Shown one piece after another: positions 1-8,870 of a stretch of DNA of 64,000 nt. Within the stretch, counting starts at the first letter, position 1. The number at the start of each line of letters is the position of its first letter. A model generated the notes under the pieces. That model made no database searches. It saw only the letters and a program-made list of their open reading frames with translations, and was not told the origin of the DNA. The translations under genes were made by a program, and so were the position numbers. The stretch comes from Roseiarcus fermentans (lineage in GTDB: Bacteria > Pseudomonadota > Alphaproteobacteria > Rhizobiales > Beijerinckiaceae): assembly GCF_003315135.1 (NCBI RefSeq), contig NZ_QNRK01000011.1, positions 104,822 through 168,821 of the forward strand, given 5' to 3'.

Positions 1-222
1 CGAGATGTCGATCTCGCCGAGCGACACCACCATCGCCAGCCCGAGCGCCAGCAACCCGGGGATGATGAAGAATCGCGTCGAGCCGAAGATCTGGTCGAGG
101 CTCAGGTAGTACGGCGACAGCGTCGTGGACCAGACGCCTGCGGCCACGATCAACGCGGCGAGCGTCATCTCCCAGGCGGGCCACTGCGGGCGAACCGGCC
201 TTTTGGTCCTGTCGTCCTTCAC
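1..222 (-). CDS. Sugar ABC transporter permease (RhaQ/LsrD type), partial
   Basis: N-terminal 74 codons of an inner-membrane permease; the rest lies beyond the left window edge. The GTG start (220-222) overlaps the TGA stop of the preceding permease in a GTGA arrangement, showing translational coupling. After a basic N-terminus there is one hydrophobic helix, then a second ending in MVVSLGEIDIS, the signature after the second helix of the RbsC/LsrD permease family. With the adjacent permease and double ATPase it makes a carbohydrate (CUT2) importer of the rhamnose/AI-2 type. No substrate-binding protein gene is visible here. Substrate is inferred only from gene order and similarity by eye. 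Confidence 0.8.
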   Translation of the reverse strand, partial: MKDDRTKRPVRPQWPAWEMTLAALIVAAGVWSTTLSPYYLSLDQIFGSTRFFIIPGLLALGLAMVVSLGEIDIS

Positions 223-1247
223 TTCGCCCCCCGCGTGCGAAGCGAAGCGCGGATGCCCGACGCGATCGCGGCGTCGGCCGCCACCGCCGCGACGATCGCC
301 ACGCCCTGAATGAACATGCGCCAGAACTCCGGCACGGCGAGCAGCACCAGGCCGTTGTCGATGGTGGCGAGCACCACCGCGCCGAGCGCGGCGCCGATCA
401 CCGAGCCGGCGCCGCCCGACACGCTGACGCCGCCGATCACCGCCGCGGCCAGCGAACTCATCTCCCAGCCCGAGGCCAGCACCACCGTGACCGTGCCGAC
501 CCGCGCCGCATAAAGCAGCCCCGCCGCGCCGCACAAGACGCCGCACAGCGTGTAGGCCATGAGCACGACCCGCTCGGCGCGAAGTCCGAAATAGAAGGCG
601 GCGAGCGGATTGGAGCCGACTGCGTAGATGCGCCGTCCCCAGGGAAAGTATTGCAGGAACGCCCAGACGATGACGACGATCGCGGTCGCCGCCGCCGCCA
701 GCAGCGGCACGCCGGCAATCCGCGCATCGACGCTGGTCAGCATCCAGGGCGGCAAGCGGCTCGACGTGACTTCCTGCCCGTGCGCGTAGACGTAGGTCAG
801 ACCCCGATAGAGCGACATCGTGCCGAGCGTCGCGATCAGCGCCGGGACTTTGCCGTAAGCCACCAGGAGGCCGTTGATCGCGCCGAGCGCGGCGCCGATC
901 GCGAGCGGGATCAGCACGAGCTGCCACGGCGCGATGGCGGGATGGCGGGCGGCGAAATCGGCGGTCAGGTAGGCCGCGAAGCCCATCATCGCGCCGACCG
1001 AAACGTCGAGATTGCGTGTCAGCAGAACGACCGCCTGCGCACAGGCGGCGATCGCGAGGATCGCCGCCGAGGAGGCGACGGTGGTGAGGTTCTGGGTCGT
1101 CAGGAAGGTGTTCGTCAACACGGCGAACAGCGTTCCCAGCGCCGCCAGGAACACCAGCACGCCGGCTTCGCGCAGCCGCAGGACGAACGCGATGGCTCGA
1201 CGCGAGCCCTTCCGGTTCCCGACCGCGGCGTCGTCCGGCGCGCTCAC
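219..1247 (-). CDS. Sugar ABC transporter permease (RhaP/LsrC type)
   Basis: 342-residue inner-membrane permease of the RbsC family, the same length as E. coli LsrC. It starts at GTG (1245-1247), which overlaps the stop of the upstream ATPase gene by GTGA. Visible family features are multiple hydrophobic helices, RNLDVSVGAMMGFAAYL near residue 80, PALIATLGTMSLYRGL near residue 135, and a Gly/Val-rich VIGGVSVSGGAGSVIGA segment near residue 265. It would pair with the following permease (1-222) as the transmembrane half of a sugar importer. Rhamnose, AI-2 or a related sugar is possible; the sequence cannot decide. Confidence 0.87.
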   Translation of the reverse strand: MSAPDDAAVGNRKGSRRAIAFVLRLREAGVLVFLAALGTLFAVLTNTFLTTQNLTTVASSAAILAIAACAQAVVLLTRNLDVSVGAMMGFAAYLTADFAARHPAIAPWQLVLIPLAIGAALGAINGLLVAYGKVPALIATLGTMSLYRGLTYVYAHGQEVTSSRLPPWMLTSVDARIAGVPLLAAAATAIVVIVWAFLQYFPWGRRIYAVGSNPLAAFYFGLRAERVVLMAYTLCGVLCGAAGLLYAARVGTVTVVLASGWEMSSLAAAVIGGVSVSGGAGSVIGAALGAVVLATIDNGLVLLAVPEFWRMFIQGVAIVAAVAADAAIASGIRASLRTRGAK

Positions 1248-2788
1248 CGCCGCGCCCTCGCGCCCTGCTGCGCCGCGGCCATCATCACCTTCTCCTGCGT
1301 CGCTTCGGCGTGGCTGAACGCACCGACCAGGGCGCCTTCGGCGATCACCAGGATGCGGTCGCTCATCGCGATCAGTTCCGGCAGATCCGAGGAGATCAGC
1401 ACCACCGCCAACCCCTCGCCGGCGAGCTGGGCGATCATTTCGTGCACCTGCGCCTTGCTGCCGATGTCGATGCCGTGCGTGGGTTCGTCGAGGATCAGCG
1501 CCGCCGGCTTGGTGGCCAGCCACTTGGCGAACGCCACTTTCTGCCGGTTTCCGCCGGAGAGGGACGATACGATCTGCTCCACCGACGGCGTCAGGACCCG
1601 ATAGGTCGCGGCGGCGTCTTCGGCCAACCGTCGCTCGCGGGCGGAATCGACGAAACTCCAGCGCGCCAGCGTCCGAACGATCGGCAGCGTGATGTTGTGG
1701 GTGATGGTTTCGGGCATGATCAGCCCGTCGCGGTCGCGGTCCTCCGGCAGATAGGCGAGGCCCAGCGCCAGCATCTGCCCGGGGCTGCGCGGATGGACCT
1801 CGCGGCCGCGCAGAAACACCTGACCCGAAGTCGGCGGCGTCACGCCGAAAAGGGTCTGCGCGATCTCGGATCGTCCGGCGCCGACCAGCCCGCCCATGCC
1901 GACGATTTCGCCGGCGCGCACCGAAAACGAGACGTCCGCGAAAACCCTTGCGAGCGACAGGGCCTCGACGCGCAACGTCTCCGCGCCGAGCGCCGGCGCC
2001 GCGCGCCGTGTGAACAGCGTCTCGAGCGGCCGGCCGACCATCATCTGCACGAGGCTGGCGCGGTCCACCTCCGCCGCCGGCCTGGTCGCCACGTGGCGGC
2101 GATCCCGCAACACCGTGACGTCGTCGCAGACGGCGGTGATCTCCTCGAGCCGGTGAGAAATGAGGATGACCGCGGTCCCGCGATCGCGCAGCGCGCGCAC
2201 CACCCGGAACAGCCGCTCGGCTTCCGCCGGCGTGAGCGCCGAGGTCGGTTCGTCGAGGATCAGGACGCGCACGTCCGCCGAGAGCGCGCGGGCGATTTCG
2301 ACGAACTGGTGTTCGGCATAAGACAGCCCCGCCACCAGAGCGCGCGGGTCGATGTCGGACCCGAGGCGGCGAAGCAACGCGCTCGCCGTGGCGACCATCG
2401 TCTTGCGGTTGATCACGCCGATCGGCAGCGTCGGATAGGCGCCGAGCGCGATGTTCTCGGCCACCGACATGTGGGGAAACAGTTTCGGGTCCTGATAGAC
2501 GGCGGCCACGCCCTGGGCTCGCGCCTCGATCGGCGTTCGGAACCGGACCGGCTGGCCGGCGAGCCACACGCGCCCCGAATCCGGCTGCGCGAGGCCGGTG
2601 ATGATCTGCACCAGCGTCGACTTGCCGGCCCCGTTCTCGCCGACGAGGCCGTGCACCCGGCCGGGCAGAACGTCGAAGGAGACGTCCTCGAGCGCACGCA
2701 CCGGCCCGAACGCCTTGCATATCCCTTCGAGCCGCAACACCGGGAGAGGCCCGATTTCGGGCCGGTCTAATTGACCCGTGTCGGGCAT
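1244..2788 (-). CDS. Sugar ABC transporter ATP-binding protein (double ATPase, RbsA/RhaT type)
   Basis: 514-residue protein with two fused ATPase domains, the usual CUT2 architecture. Domain 1 (about residues 16-250) has Walker A GENGAGKST, an LSYAEHQFVEIARAL signature region and Walker B LILDEPTSAL. Domain 2 (about 265-505) has a degenerate Walker A (GLVGAGRSEIAQ), signature LSGGNRQK and Walker B LILDEPTHGID. It energises import of a sugar with the two downstream permeases in one minus-strand operon. The start ATG is followed by a short Pro-rich stretch before the first domain. No periplasmic binding protein precedes it; the upstream 500 bases hold a dispersed repeat instead. Confidence 0.92.
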   Translation of the reverse strand: MPDTGQLDRPEIGPLPVLRLEGICKAFGPVRALEDVSFDVLPGRVHGLVGENGAGKSTLVQIITGLAQPDSGRVWLAGQPVRFRTPIEARAQGVAAVYQDPKLFPHMSVAENIALGAYPTLPIGVINRKTMVATASALLRRLGSDIDPRALVAGLSYAEHQFVEIARALSADVRVLILDEPTSALTPAEAERLFRVVRALRDRGTAVILISHRLEEITAVCDDVTVLRDRRHVATRPAAEVDRASLVQMMVGRPLETLFTRRAAPALGAETLRVEALSLARVFADVSFSVRAGEIVGMGGLVGAGRSEIAQTLFGVTPPTSGQVFLRGREVHPRSPGQMLALGLAYLPEDRDRDGLIMPETITHNITLPIVRTLARWSFVDSARERRLAEDAAATYRVLTPSVEQIVSSLSGGNRQKVAFAKWLATKPAALILDEPTHGIDIGSKAQVHEMIAQLAGEGLAVVLISSDLPELIAMSDRILVIAEGALVGAFSHAEATQEKVMMAAAQQGARARR

Positions 2789-2818
2789 GGTCGGGCTCCC
2801 GGAGCCGTCTCACTCGAA

Positions 2819-3023
2819 GTCACTGCCAAGGACGGCGCCCCGGCGTCGTCAGCGCGAGGGGCCCGAAGGGCGACGCGGCGATCCGGGAGCCGTCTGCGCT
2901 TCCGGCCGCCGGAGCGCCGGACTCCACTGGCGTCAGGCGACGGCGTCCCGGACTCCTGGATCGCCACGTCGCTTCGCTCCTCGCGATGACGACGTTGAAG
3001 CGAGCTCCCGCCTTGGGAGTTAC
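2819..3023. repeat. Dispersed repeat, copy A
   Basis: About 205 bp bounded by imperfect terminal inverted repeats (GTCACTGCCAAGG on the left, CCTTGGGAGTTAC on the right). Inside are two inverted segments of the type TCATCGCGAGGAGCGAAGCGACG / CTCCTCGCGATGACG. It is nearly the reverse complement of copy C (39108-39312), and the ends match copy B (17948-18196). It has no coding capacity of its own, so it is MITE-like or a REP-type intergenic element. It sits just upstream of the sugar-transporter ATPase gene. Confidence 0.75.
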
Positions 3024-3324
3024 CGCTGCAAACGGAAACCGCGGCAAAGCGCCGCGCCACCGCGGCGGGGACACCGTCCACCAGCAGCTCTTTTGGCGCG
3101 GCGGCGCCGGAGCGCCGGCCCATCGCTTCCCCCACCCGGCTCGCCTTGAAGAGGCGGGTCCGACTTCGATTTCCGATAGCTAACATGCCAGCCACCCAAC
3201 CGAGGCTCTTATAAGCCGACGTGGTTCGGGGGTCCACTGCAAAAGGCGAGCGCCGCCGCCAGGCGGCGAAGTCGGGCGCCGCGGCGCGCGGGCTCGCGCG
3301 CGCCGGGCCTGCCTGGGCGCGATC
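3024..3324. other. Intergenic stretch without a recognised gene
   Basis: Between repeat copy A and the stop of the LpcC-like gene. A minus-strand frame is open through 2767-3237, but its translation is Arg/Ala-rich, runs through the repeat and resembles nothing recognised, so it is not called. No terminator with a T-tract was found. Confidence 0.5.
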
Positions 3325-4434
3325 TCACGACGAGGCGGCCGACGCCTGGTTCGCGCCGCCCGCGCCCGCCCCCTCCCAGACCCTCCGGTACACCGCCACG
3401 ATTTCGTCCGCCTCGCGCTCGCGGCTGAAGTCGCGCGCGATTCGGACGCGCGCCCGCGCGCCGATGGTCGGAATGCGCTCGGGCGCCCGCATCATCGGCT
3501 CGATCGCCGCCGCGAGCGCGTCGACGTCGTCGACCGGCGCCAGAAAGCCGGTGTCGCCGTCGTCGATGACGAGCTCGGCGGCGCCGGCGCGGGTGGCGAT
3601 CACCGCGTTCTCCGCCGCCATCGCTTCGAGCAAGGTGAGCCCGAAGCCCTCGACCCGCGAGGCGAACACGGTGATCGAAACCCGCCGATACCACAGCGGA
3701 ACCTCCTCGATCGGCCGTTCGCCGAGGAAGCGGATGCGCTCCGAGAGGCCGGCCGCGGCGGCGCGACCCTTCAGCCTGTCGACGAATTGCGCGTTGTCGG
3801 CTGAGACATGGCCGACGATCACGGCGGCGAAGTCGGGGTATTTCGGCAGCAGGCGGCACATCGCCTCGACGAACAGATCGCTGCCCTTTTGCTTGCGCAC
3901 CCGGCCGAAGGTCGCGATTCCGTAGCGTCCGGGCAGGCCGGTCGCGGCGTATTCGGCGGCGCGGTCGGCGGGCGGCTTGTACAGGTCGAGGTCGACGCCG
4001 TGGTGGATCACGGTCGCGGGGCGCTCGACGAACGAGGCGGACACGGCGCTGGTGGCGATGACGGCGTCCATCCGGGCGATCAGAAAATTGGTGTAGGCGG
4101 TCTTGCGCCGCTGCCCGGCCGAGGTGAAGACGAGCTTCAGCCGGAAGCCGAGGCCTTTCAGAACCAGCCCGAGCAGCATTTCCGTGTTGCGCCGGGCGTG
4201 CCAGATCCGCGCGCGGCGCCCCTTCGGCGGCCGGAAGCGCAGCCGCACGAGGTCGAGGAGGCTCAAGCCGGCGATCCCGTCCGGCCGATCCGGGCCGAAC
4301 CAGACGGCCTCGCAGCGCCCGGCGATCAGCGGCGCGATCGTGCGGTTGGTCGCGGTGACGCCGGAATAGCGCCGCTTGAGATTGGGAATGACCGCCTCGA
4401 CCGCGTCGAGGTCGATGCGCCCGGCCTCGGTCAC
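3325..4434 (-). CDS. lpcC: LPS core glycosyltransferase family 4 (LpcC-like mannosyltransferase)
   Basis: 369-residue GT4 (GT-B fold) enzyme of lipopolysaccharide inner-core synthesis, acting at the cytoplasmic face of the inner membrane. The N-terminal VIPNLKRRYSGVTATN, central RIWHARRNTEML, KLVFTSAGQRRKTAYT and AVIATSAVSASF, and C-terminal ASRVEGFGLTLLEAMA (the GT4 donor-binding E-x7-E region) follow rhizobial LpcC closely. The GTG start (4432-4434) overlaps the stop of the family 2 transferase gene in GTGA, so the two are co-translated. A mannosyltransferase to Kdo is the family assignment; the acceptor here is inferred. Confidence 0.87.
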   Translation of the reverse strand: MTEAGRIDLDAVEAVIPNLKRRYSGVTATNRTIAPLIAGRCEAVWFGPDRPDGIAGLSLLDLVRLRFRPPKGRRARIWHARRNTEMLLGLVLKGLGFRLKLVFTSAGQRRKTAYTNFLIARMDAVIATSAVSASFVERPATVIHHGVDLDLYKPPADRAAEYAATGLPGRYGIATFGRVRKQKGSDLFVEAMCRLLPKYPDFAAVIVGHVSADNAQFVDRLKGRAAAAGLSERIRFLGERPIEEVPLWYRRVSITVFASRVEGFGLTLLEAMAAENAVIATRAGAAELVIDDGDTGFLAPVDDVDALAAAIEPMMRAPERIPTIGARARVRIARDFSREREADEIVAVYRRVWEGAGAGGANQASAASS

Positions 4435-5240
4435 GGGCGCTTCCGCGCGTAGTAGAACTGGCGATGCATCGACTCGGTCATGAAGGAATAGGCAGCCCCG
4501 GTCAGGGCGTGGATGAAGCCCGCCCAGCCGCACAGAAAAAACCGGTTCCAGAAGAAGATGCGCAAGAAATAGAGCGGCGGGTTGAAGAACAGCTTTGCCC
4601 GGGAGGGCTTTCGCCCGCGCTCGAGCCGCTGCTCGGCCTTGAGTCTGGCGTAGTCGATCTCCTTGCGCATCTGCTCGTCGAGCGGCAGGCCGCGCTCGTG
4701 GCGCATGAGGCCGCGCTCGGCGATCTCGGTCCGGCCGTCGACGATCAGGCCCTCGTGGACGATGAGCGACTCGTCGAAGCGGGCGCAGCCCCGCCGGACG
4801 AGCCGCACGATGTGCTCGGGCCGCGTCCACAGGCTCACCGGCTTCGGGCTGCCGTAGAGCGTCAGCGTGCGGCGCAGCCGCCAGCCGAGGAGGGAGGCCT
4901 CGGCCGCCACGAGGCGGGGCAGATCGGCGCGCAGGTCGGCGTCCAGCCACTCGTCCGCGTCGATGCTGAGCACCCACGGCTGGCGCGCCTCGTCGAGGGC
5001 GAACTGTTTCTGGCGGGCGTAGCCGGGCCAGTCCCGGCGGATCAGCCGGATCGGCGCGCCGTTGCGGGCGAATTCGTCGACGATGGCGAGCGTGCGATCG
5101 GTCGAGCCCGAATCGACGACCACGATCTCGGCGAGGCCGGCGAGGCTGGCGAGGCACTGGCCGATGCAGGCCTCCTCGTTCCGGCAGATGACGGTCGCGG
5201 AAATCGGCAGGGCGGAGGGGTTTGCGAACGTTTCCGTCAT
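4431..5240 (-). CDS. LPS core glycosyltransferase family 2 (WaaE/KdtX-like)
   Basis: 269-residue GT2 (GT-A fold) enzyme. Conserved parts are SATVICRNEEACIGQCLAS near residue 13, the nucleotide-binding VVVDSGSTDRT near residue 37, and the metal-binding LSIDADEWLD near residue 87. The C-terminal NPPLYFLRIFFWNRFFLCG hydrophobic stretch is typical of WaaE/KdtX-type core glucosyltransferases and may be membrane-associated. It is the first gene of a coupled pair with the LpcC-like gene, so both probably build the LPS inner core. The ATG at 5238-5240 faces the divergently transcribed GT25 gene across about 130 bases that must hold both promoters. Confidence 0.88.
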   Translation of the reverse strand: MTETFANPSALPISATVICRNEEACIGQCLASLAGLAEIVVVDSGSTDRTLAIVDEFARNGAPIRLIRRDWPGYARQKQFALDEARQPWVLSIDADEWLDADLRADLPRLVAAEASLLGWRLRRTLTLYGSPKPVSLWTRPEHIVRLVRRGCARFDESLIVHEGLIVDGRTEIAERGLMRHERGLPLDEQMRKEIDYARLKAEQRLERGRKPSRAKLFFNPPLYFLRIFFWNRFFLCGWAGFIHALTGAAYSFMTESMHRQFYYARKRP

Positions 5241-5369
5241 GCTCTCGCCGACGGGGCGGCGCCGACGCGAAAACGACGGCGGGCCCATGATGACTCCGGG
5301 AGGGCCGTCGCGGTAGAAGGCCGCTCGCCCGATTCTCCGGGTCCTATCAGCTCTCGTCAGGATCGGCCA

Positions 5370-6131
5370 GTGTCGAGCGCGCCGAAGGCTTTTGTCATCC
5401 ACCTCGAGCGCGCCGCCGGGCGACGCGCGAGCGTCGAGGCGTTGGCGCGCGCCCTGCCGATCGAGAGCGAAATTCTTCCCGCCGTCGACGGCCTGGCGCT
5501 CTCGGCCGAAGCCGTGGGCGCGGCCTATGCCGGCGCCCGCTACGCGCCGCGCTATCCGTTCGCCCTCACCCGCTCGGAGATCGGCGCTTTCCTGAGCCAT
5601 CGCGCCGCGTGGCGCCGCATCGTCGACGACGGCCTCGACTTCGCCTTCGTGTTCGAGGACGACGCGTCGCTCGACCCGCAGCGTTTCACGGCGCTTCTGG
5701 CGGCGCTTGCGGCCGAGCGCGGGCGCTGGCGCTACGTCCTCTTGCCCGCGGCGGGGCTCGAGCCCGCGGGGGTGACGCTCGCCCGACGGGGCGACGTCGC
5801 CCTCCTCCGGCCCTCGTCTCCCCCGCTGCGCGCGATCGGACAGGCGGTGGCGCGCGAGGCGGCCGAGCGCCTGCTGGCGCTCACCGCGCCGTTCGACCGG
5901 CCGGTCGACACCTTTCTGCAGATGAACTGGGTGACCGGCGTCACCCTGCTCGCCGCCGCCCCGACCCCGATCCGCGACGTCTCGCGCGAGACCGGCGGCA
6001 CGACCGTGCAGCGCAAGCGGCTCGGCCTGATCGATCGCCTGCGCCACGAGGCGATGCGGCCGGTCTACCGGGCGCAGGTGCTGGCGCGCTATCGCCGGGC
6101 GCTGGCCGCCGGCGCCGACACGAAACCGTAA
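5370..6131 (+). CDS. Glycosyltransferase family 25 (LPS biosynthesis)
   Basis: 253-residue GT25-type transferase, the family of LPS beta-galactosyltransferases. Visible features are KAFVIHLERAAGRRASVEAL at the N-terminus (the family opens with a VINLxR segment), TRSEIGAFLSHRAAWRRIV near residue 67, and the DxD-like FVFEDDASL near residue 93. The GTG at 5370 is chosen because homology begins directly after it; the frame is open further upstream only as the antisense of the GT2 gene. It lies divergent to the waaE-lpcC-like pair, making a small LPS-core cluster. Acceptor and donor sugars are not deducible. Confidence 0.82.
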   Translation: MSSAPKAFVIHLERAAGRRASVEALARALPIESEILPAVDGLALSAEAVGAAYAGARYAPRYPFALTRSEIGAFLSHRAAWRRIVDDGLDFAFVFEDDASLDPQRFTALLAALAAERGRWRYVLLPAAGLEPAGVTLARRGDVALLRPSSPPLRAIGQAVAREAAERLLALTAPFDRPVDTFLQMNWVTGVTLLAAAPTPIRDVSRETGGTTVQRKRLGLIDRLRHEAMRPVYRAQVLARYRRALAAGADTKP

Positions 6132-6195
6132 TGCGCCGCCGCCAAGGAAGCGCCGGCGAAACAAATTTGCAACCCGACCCAAGGAGAAGTCCGAC

Positions 6196-6753
6196 ATGAG
6201 CGATCTGGTTTTCATCGCCTTCGACAGCGAACACAAGGCCGAGGAGGTGCGCGAAAAGGTGCTCGGCCTCCAGAAGGACTATCTCATCGAGGTCGAGGAC
6301 GCGGTCATCGCGGTCCGCGACGCCAACGGCCGGGTGAAGCTGAACCAGATCCTGCATCCGGCGGCGGGCGGCGCGGTGTCGGGCGCGTTCTGGGGCATGC
6401 TGGTCGGCTGGCTGTTCATGATGCCGCTCGCCGGCGCCGCGGTCGGCGCCGCCGGCGGCGCGCTCGGCGGCTCGATGGCCGACCCCGGCATCAACGACGA
6501 CGACATGCGGGCCCAGGCGAACGCGGCGCTGAAGCCCGGCACGGCCGGTCTCTTCCTCTTGATCCGCAAGATGACGACCGACAAGGTGCTCGACGATCTC
6601 AAGGGCGTCGGCGGCACGGTGATCCGGACCTCGTTCGACAACGCGAAGGAAGAGGCGCTGAAGGCGGCGCTCGCCGCGCACGTCCCCGCCCCGCCCGTCG
6701 TCGCCGAGCCGGCGCCGGCCGAAACGGCGCCGGCCGAAACGCCGAAGGCGTAA
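6196..6753 (+). CDS. DUF1269 domain protein
   Basis: 185-residue protein of the DUF1269 family (function unproven; often called membrane or stress-associated). Residues 1-45 form an alpha/beta segment. Residues about 52-95 are a Gly/Ala zipper-like membrane segment (GMLVGWLFMMPLAGAAVGAA), followed by a conserved soluble part ending in KAALAAH. The C-terminal tail is a Pro/Ala/Glu repeat (AEPAPAETAPAETPKA), a low-complexity extension. A strong ribosome binding site (AAGGAGAAG) lies about 8 bases before the ATG. It is monocistronic, closed by a perfect hairpin terminator at 6821-6850. Confidence 0.85.
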   Translation: MSDLVFIAFDSEHKAEEVREKVLGLQKDYLIEVEDAVIAVRDANGRVKLNQILHPAAGGAVSGAFWGMLVGWLFMMPLAGAAVGAAGGALGGSMADPGINDDDMRAQANAALKPGTAGLFLLIRKMTTDKVLDDLKGVGGTVIRTSFDNAKEEALKAALAAHVPAPPVVAEPAPAETAPAETPKA

Positions 6754-6820
6754 TCCGGCGCGACGGGCTTTTGGGGAACGATCGGCGATTGCCCGATCGG
6801 CGCCCTCACGATTGTGATTC

Positions 6821-6850
6821 GCAGGGGCCCTCGCGGCCCCTGCTCTTTTC
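6821..6850 (+). terminator. Rho-independent terminator after the DUF1269 gene
   Basis: A perfect 9-bp inverted repeat GCAGGGGCC / GGCCCCTGC (6821-6829 and 6835-6843) with a 5-base loop, followed by TCTTTTC. It lies about 70 bases after the stop codon. Confidence 0.8.
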
Positions 6851-7573
6851 GGACCGGACTCCCGCGCCGCCGTTCGAACGCCGGGCGTCCGGGCTGCCGC
6901 CGTCAATCCGCGAGGGCGTCCTTCCGTTTCTGGAACCCCGTTTCGGATTTCGGTTTTAGAATTCCTGCGCAGACGCGGGCCGTCCATGCGCCGCCGCGGA
7001 CCGTCGGAACTGAGCTTTTTCCACCGAGGGACGGCGCCCGGCGCCGAAGCGGACGTCGAGCCGCGGGCGCTTCACCCGGGCCTCGTCCTGCAGAAGTTAA
7101 CGTCCGTAGCCAAATTCTTGCGGTCAATGACCTGAATCAATGCAAATTGACGCCCGTCGCGCTAGGGATCGCCGCGATCGGGTGGAGCGTCGCCGTATGG
7201 GGTGGCGGACGCGAAGAGGGCGATCGGAGGGCTCCAAACGAGGGAGGCCACCGATGCATGGACACGTCGACAAACCCGCCATACGGGCGCCGCCGCGGAT
7301 GCGGGCGGCGAACGCGCATGTGACGAGGCGGCCGCTCGCCGGGCGGCCGGCCGCGTTCGCGACGTTCTGGGTCAAGATCCACCGGCAGGAATGGATGACC
7401 GAGGAATCCGCCCACGCTCATCGTCGCCACTCGCTGTTGCAGGACAATCCCGCTTCCGGGTGAGAAGAACGAACCGTCGCCGGCGCGAGTCCTCGCGCCG
7501 GCGCCGATGAACTGGAGCGCGTCCAAAAATCTCGCCTGGGTGTCTCGGGCGAGGTTACGCCGCGTCCCGATGA
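6851..7573. other. Long intergenic region, no convincing gene
   Basis: About 720 bases. The best candidate is a 69-codon frame at 7254-7463 (starts MHGHVDKPAIR, preceded by GAGGGAGGCC at a suitable distance). Its composition is Arg/Ala-rich and it matches no family I know, so it is not called. A perfect 11-bp inverted repeat, GCCGGCGCGAG / CTCGCGCCGGC (7479-7489 and 7492-7502), lies near the end. It could end transcription of the minus-strand cupin/DUF488 unit, but it lacks a T-tract. Confidence 0.5.
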
Positions 7574-8140
7574 TCAGGAGCGAGCGGGATAGGTCAGCAT
7601 TCCATTGGGTTGAGGCTGGGCTGCGGGGGTCAGGCGCGCCAGTTCGATGCGGCCGTCGCCGAGGATATGAAAGACCTCCTCCCCGGCCGCAATCAGGGTG
7701 TCGGCGATGATGCGGCGATGGCATCGCCACCAGACCGCTTCGGCGCACATGACCGCCGAACGCGCCCCATGCCCCATCTCGCGCAGCTTTTCGAGGCCAG
7801 AGCGAAAGCCTTCGCCCATCGCGTAATCGGCGTAATTGTGGAAGCTGGCGTTTTCCCAGAAGGCGTTGGTCTCGGGCGATACGTCGCGCTGAAGGGCGCG
7901 CAAGCCCCCGAGCGACGCCATGTGCTGATAGCCGATCTGGAATCGGGCGAGCGAGGCGGGAAGGACGTCGCGATTGAACTGCGGGTTGGCGCGCGAGCCC
8001 GGCACGGTTCTCACGTCGACGACGAGCCTGACGTCTGCTTGCTGCAACAGCGCGACGAACGCTTCGATCGAGCGGGTGGAATGGCCGATGGTGAAGAACG
8101 GGTTCGACATCTCGAACAATTCCGTCCGCTCCCTGCGCAC
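7574..8140 (-). CDS. DUF488 family protein, copy 1
   Basis: 188 residues from the GTG at 8138-8140; an internal ATG at 8110 (MSNPFFTIGHSTRS) gives 178 residues and is an equally good start, with GGAGCGGA upstream. Family hallmarks are the opening FFTIGHSTRSIEAFVALL, LVVDVRTVPGSRANPQFN, LGGLRA, the aromatic/His-rich FWENASFHNYADYA, and VMCAEAVWWRCHRRIIAD with the conserved Cys. The biochemical role of DUF488 is not established. It lies 13 bases after the cupin gene, probably one transcript. It is strikingly similar to copy 2 at 8871-9422, indicating a local duplication. Confidence 0.85.
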   Translation of the reverse strand: MRRERTELFEMSNPFFTIGHSTRSIEAFVALLQQADVRLVVDVRTVPGSRANPQFNRDVLPASLARFQIGYQHMASLGGLRALQRDVSPETNAFWENASFHNYADYAMGEGFRSGLEKLREMGHGARSAVMCAEAVWWRCHRRIIADTLIAAGEEVFHILGDGRIELARLTPAAQPQPNGMLTYPARS

Positions 8141-8153
8141 CCGCCGCGTCGGC

Positions 8154-8471
8154 TCACGGCTTCAAGTGCTCGATCTCGATGAAGGCGAAGTCATAGGGGT
8201 TGGCGTTGACGACATTGTGTTCGACGCCGGCGCGACGCGCGTAGGGCGCATGCCGCCTGAGCTGGGCGGTTCGCGAGCCGCCTCCGGGCTCCTCCAGCAG
8301 GAGTTCGCCATCGGCGAGCGGAACGACGACGTAGTCCGCCTCGTGGCGATGCCATCCCGTTTCGCCGCCGGGCGCGAATCTCCACTCGGTGACGCGCACA
8401 TGCGGCTCGGAGATGTGGACATGAGGCGTGGCTTTCGGTCTCGACGACATGGGGTTTCGGGCTCCGTTCAC
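8154..8471 (-). CDS. Small cupin-domain protein
   Basis: 105 residues forming a single cupin beta-barrel. WHRHEADYVVVPLADGEL gives the first cupin motif (His pair plus Glu) and VEHNVVNANPYDFAFIEIE the second (the metal-binding His in EHNVVN). Such small cupins can be sensors, isomerases or dioxygenase-like enzymes; nothing here fixes the substrate. The second Met (residue 8, MSSRPKA) is an alternative start. It is followed closely by DUF488 copy 1 on the same strand, and nothing upstream looks co-transcribed. Confidence 0.75.
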   Translation of the reverse strand: MNGARNPMSSRPKATPHVHISEPHVRVTEWRFAPGGETGWHRHEADYVVVPLADGELLLEEPGGGSRTAQLRRHAPYARRAGVEHNVVNANPYDFAFIEIEHLKP

Positions 8472-8665
8472 GGGACTCGATCGGGCGGGCGGGATCGCCC
8501 GGCCGCCCCACCGGCCTACACAAGGGCGCGCTCGGCCGCCAGCGGCGCCGTCCGCGGTCTCCGAAAGGCTGCCCGTCTCTCAGCCGCGCGCAATCGTCCC
8601 GAGCGCCGGCAGCGCCTCGGACGGGCAAGCGACCATGGCGCCGGGCGCCTTCGTCCTCCGCCGGA

Positions 8666-8830
8666 TCAGGCCACGAAGAATTTGAGCTGCTCGTGGACCC
8701 AGGGGTAGAATTCCTCGGCCTTCGCGCTCATCCGGGTCTTGAGGCCGCGCGTCTGTTCGTCGGCCAGGATCTCGATCGAGCCGCCCGCGACGCCGTCGTA
8801 GGCCTGAGCGACGACGCTCTCGGCGCCGCT
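8666..8830 (-). pseudogene. Remnant of a short-chain dehydrogenase (C-terminus)
   Basis: Read on the minus strand, the frame ending at the TGA at 8666-8668 gives SVVAQAYDGVAGGSIEIL followed by ADEQTRGLKTRMSA and a tail ending HEQLKFFVA. The ADExTRxxKxxLS block is the usual C-terminus of classical SDR oxidoreductases. The NAD-binding Rossmann half (TGxxxGxG, YxxxK) is missing: immediately upstream lies the end of DUF488 copy 2. It is read as a truncated gene, possibly cut when the DUF488 gene was duplicated or inserted. Confidence 0.6.
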
Positions 8831-8870
8831 ACGATGGGGCTCGAGTCTCGCTGTTGGTCCGCCGGCTTCA

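Noticed and set aside
2767..3237. 156-codon frame upstream of the ABC transporter ATPase
   Set aside because: It runs through dispersed repeat copy A, is Arg/Ala-rich and lacks any family motif; open frames of this length are expected by chance at this GC content.
7254..7463. Possible 69-codon gene with an upstream purine-rich motif
   Set aside because: No recognised family, biased composition and no neighbour logic; left as an intergenic remark.
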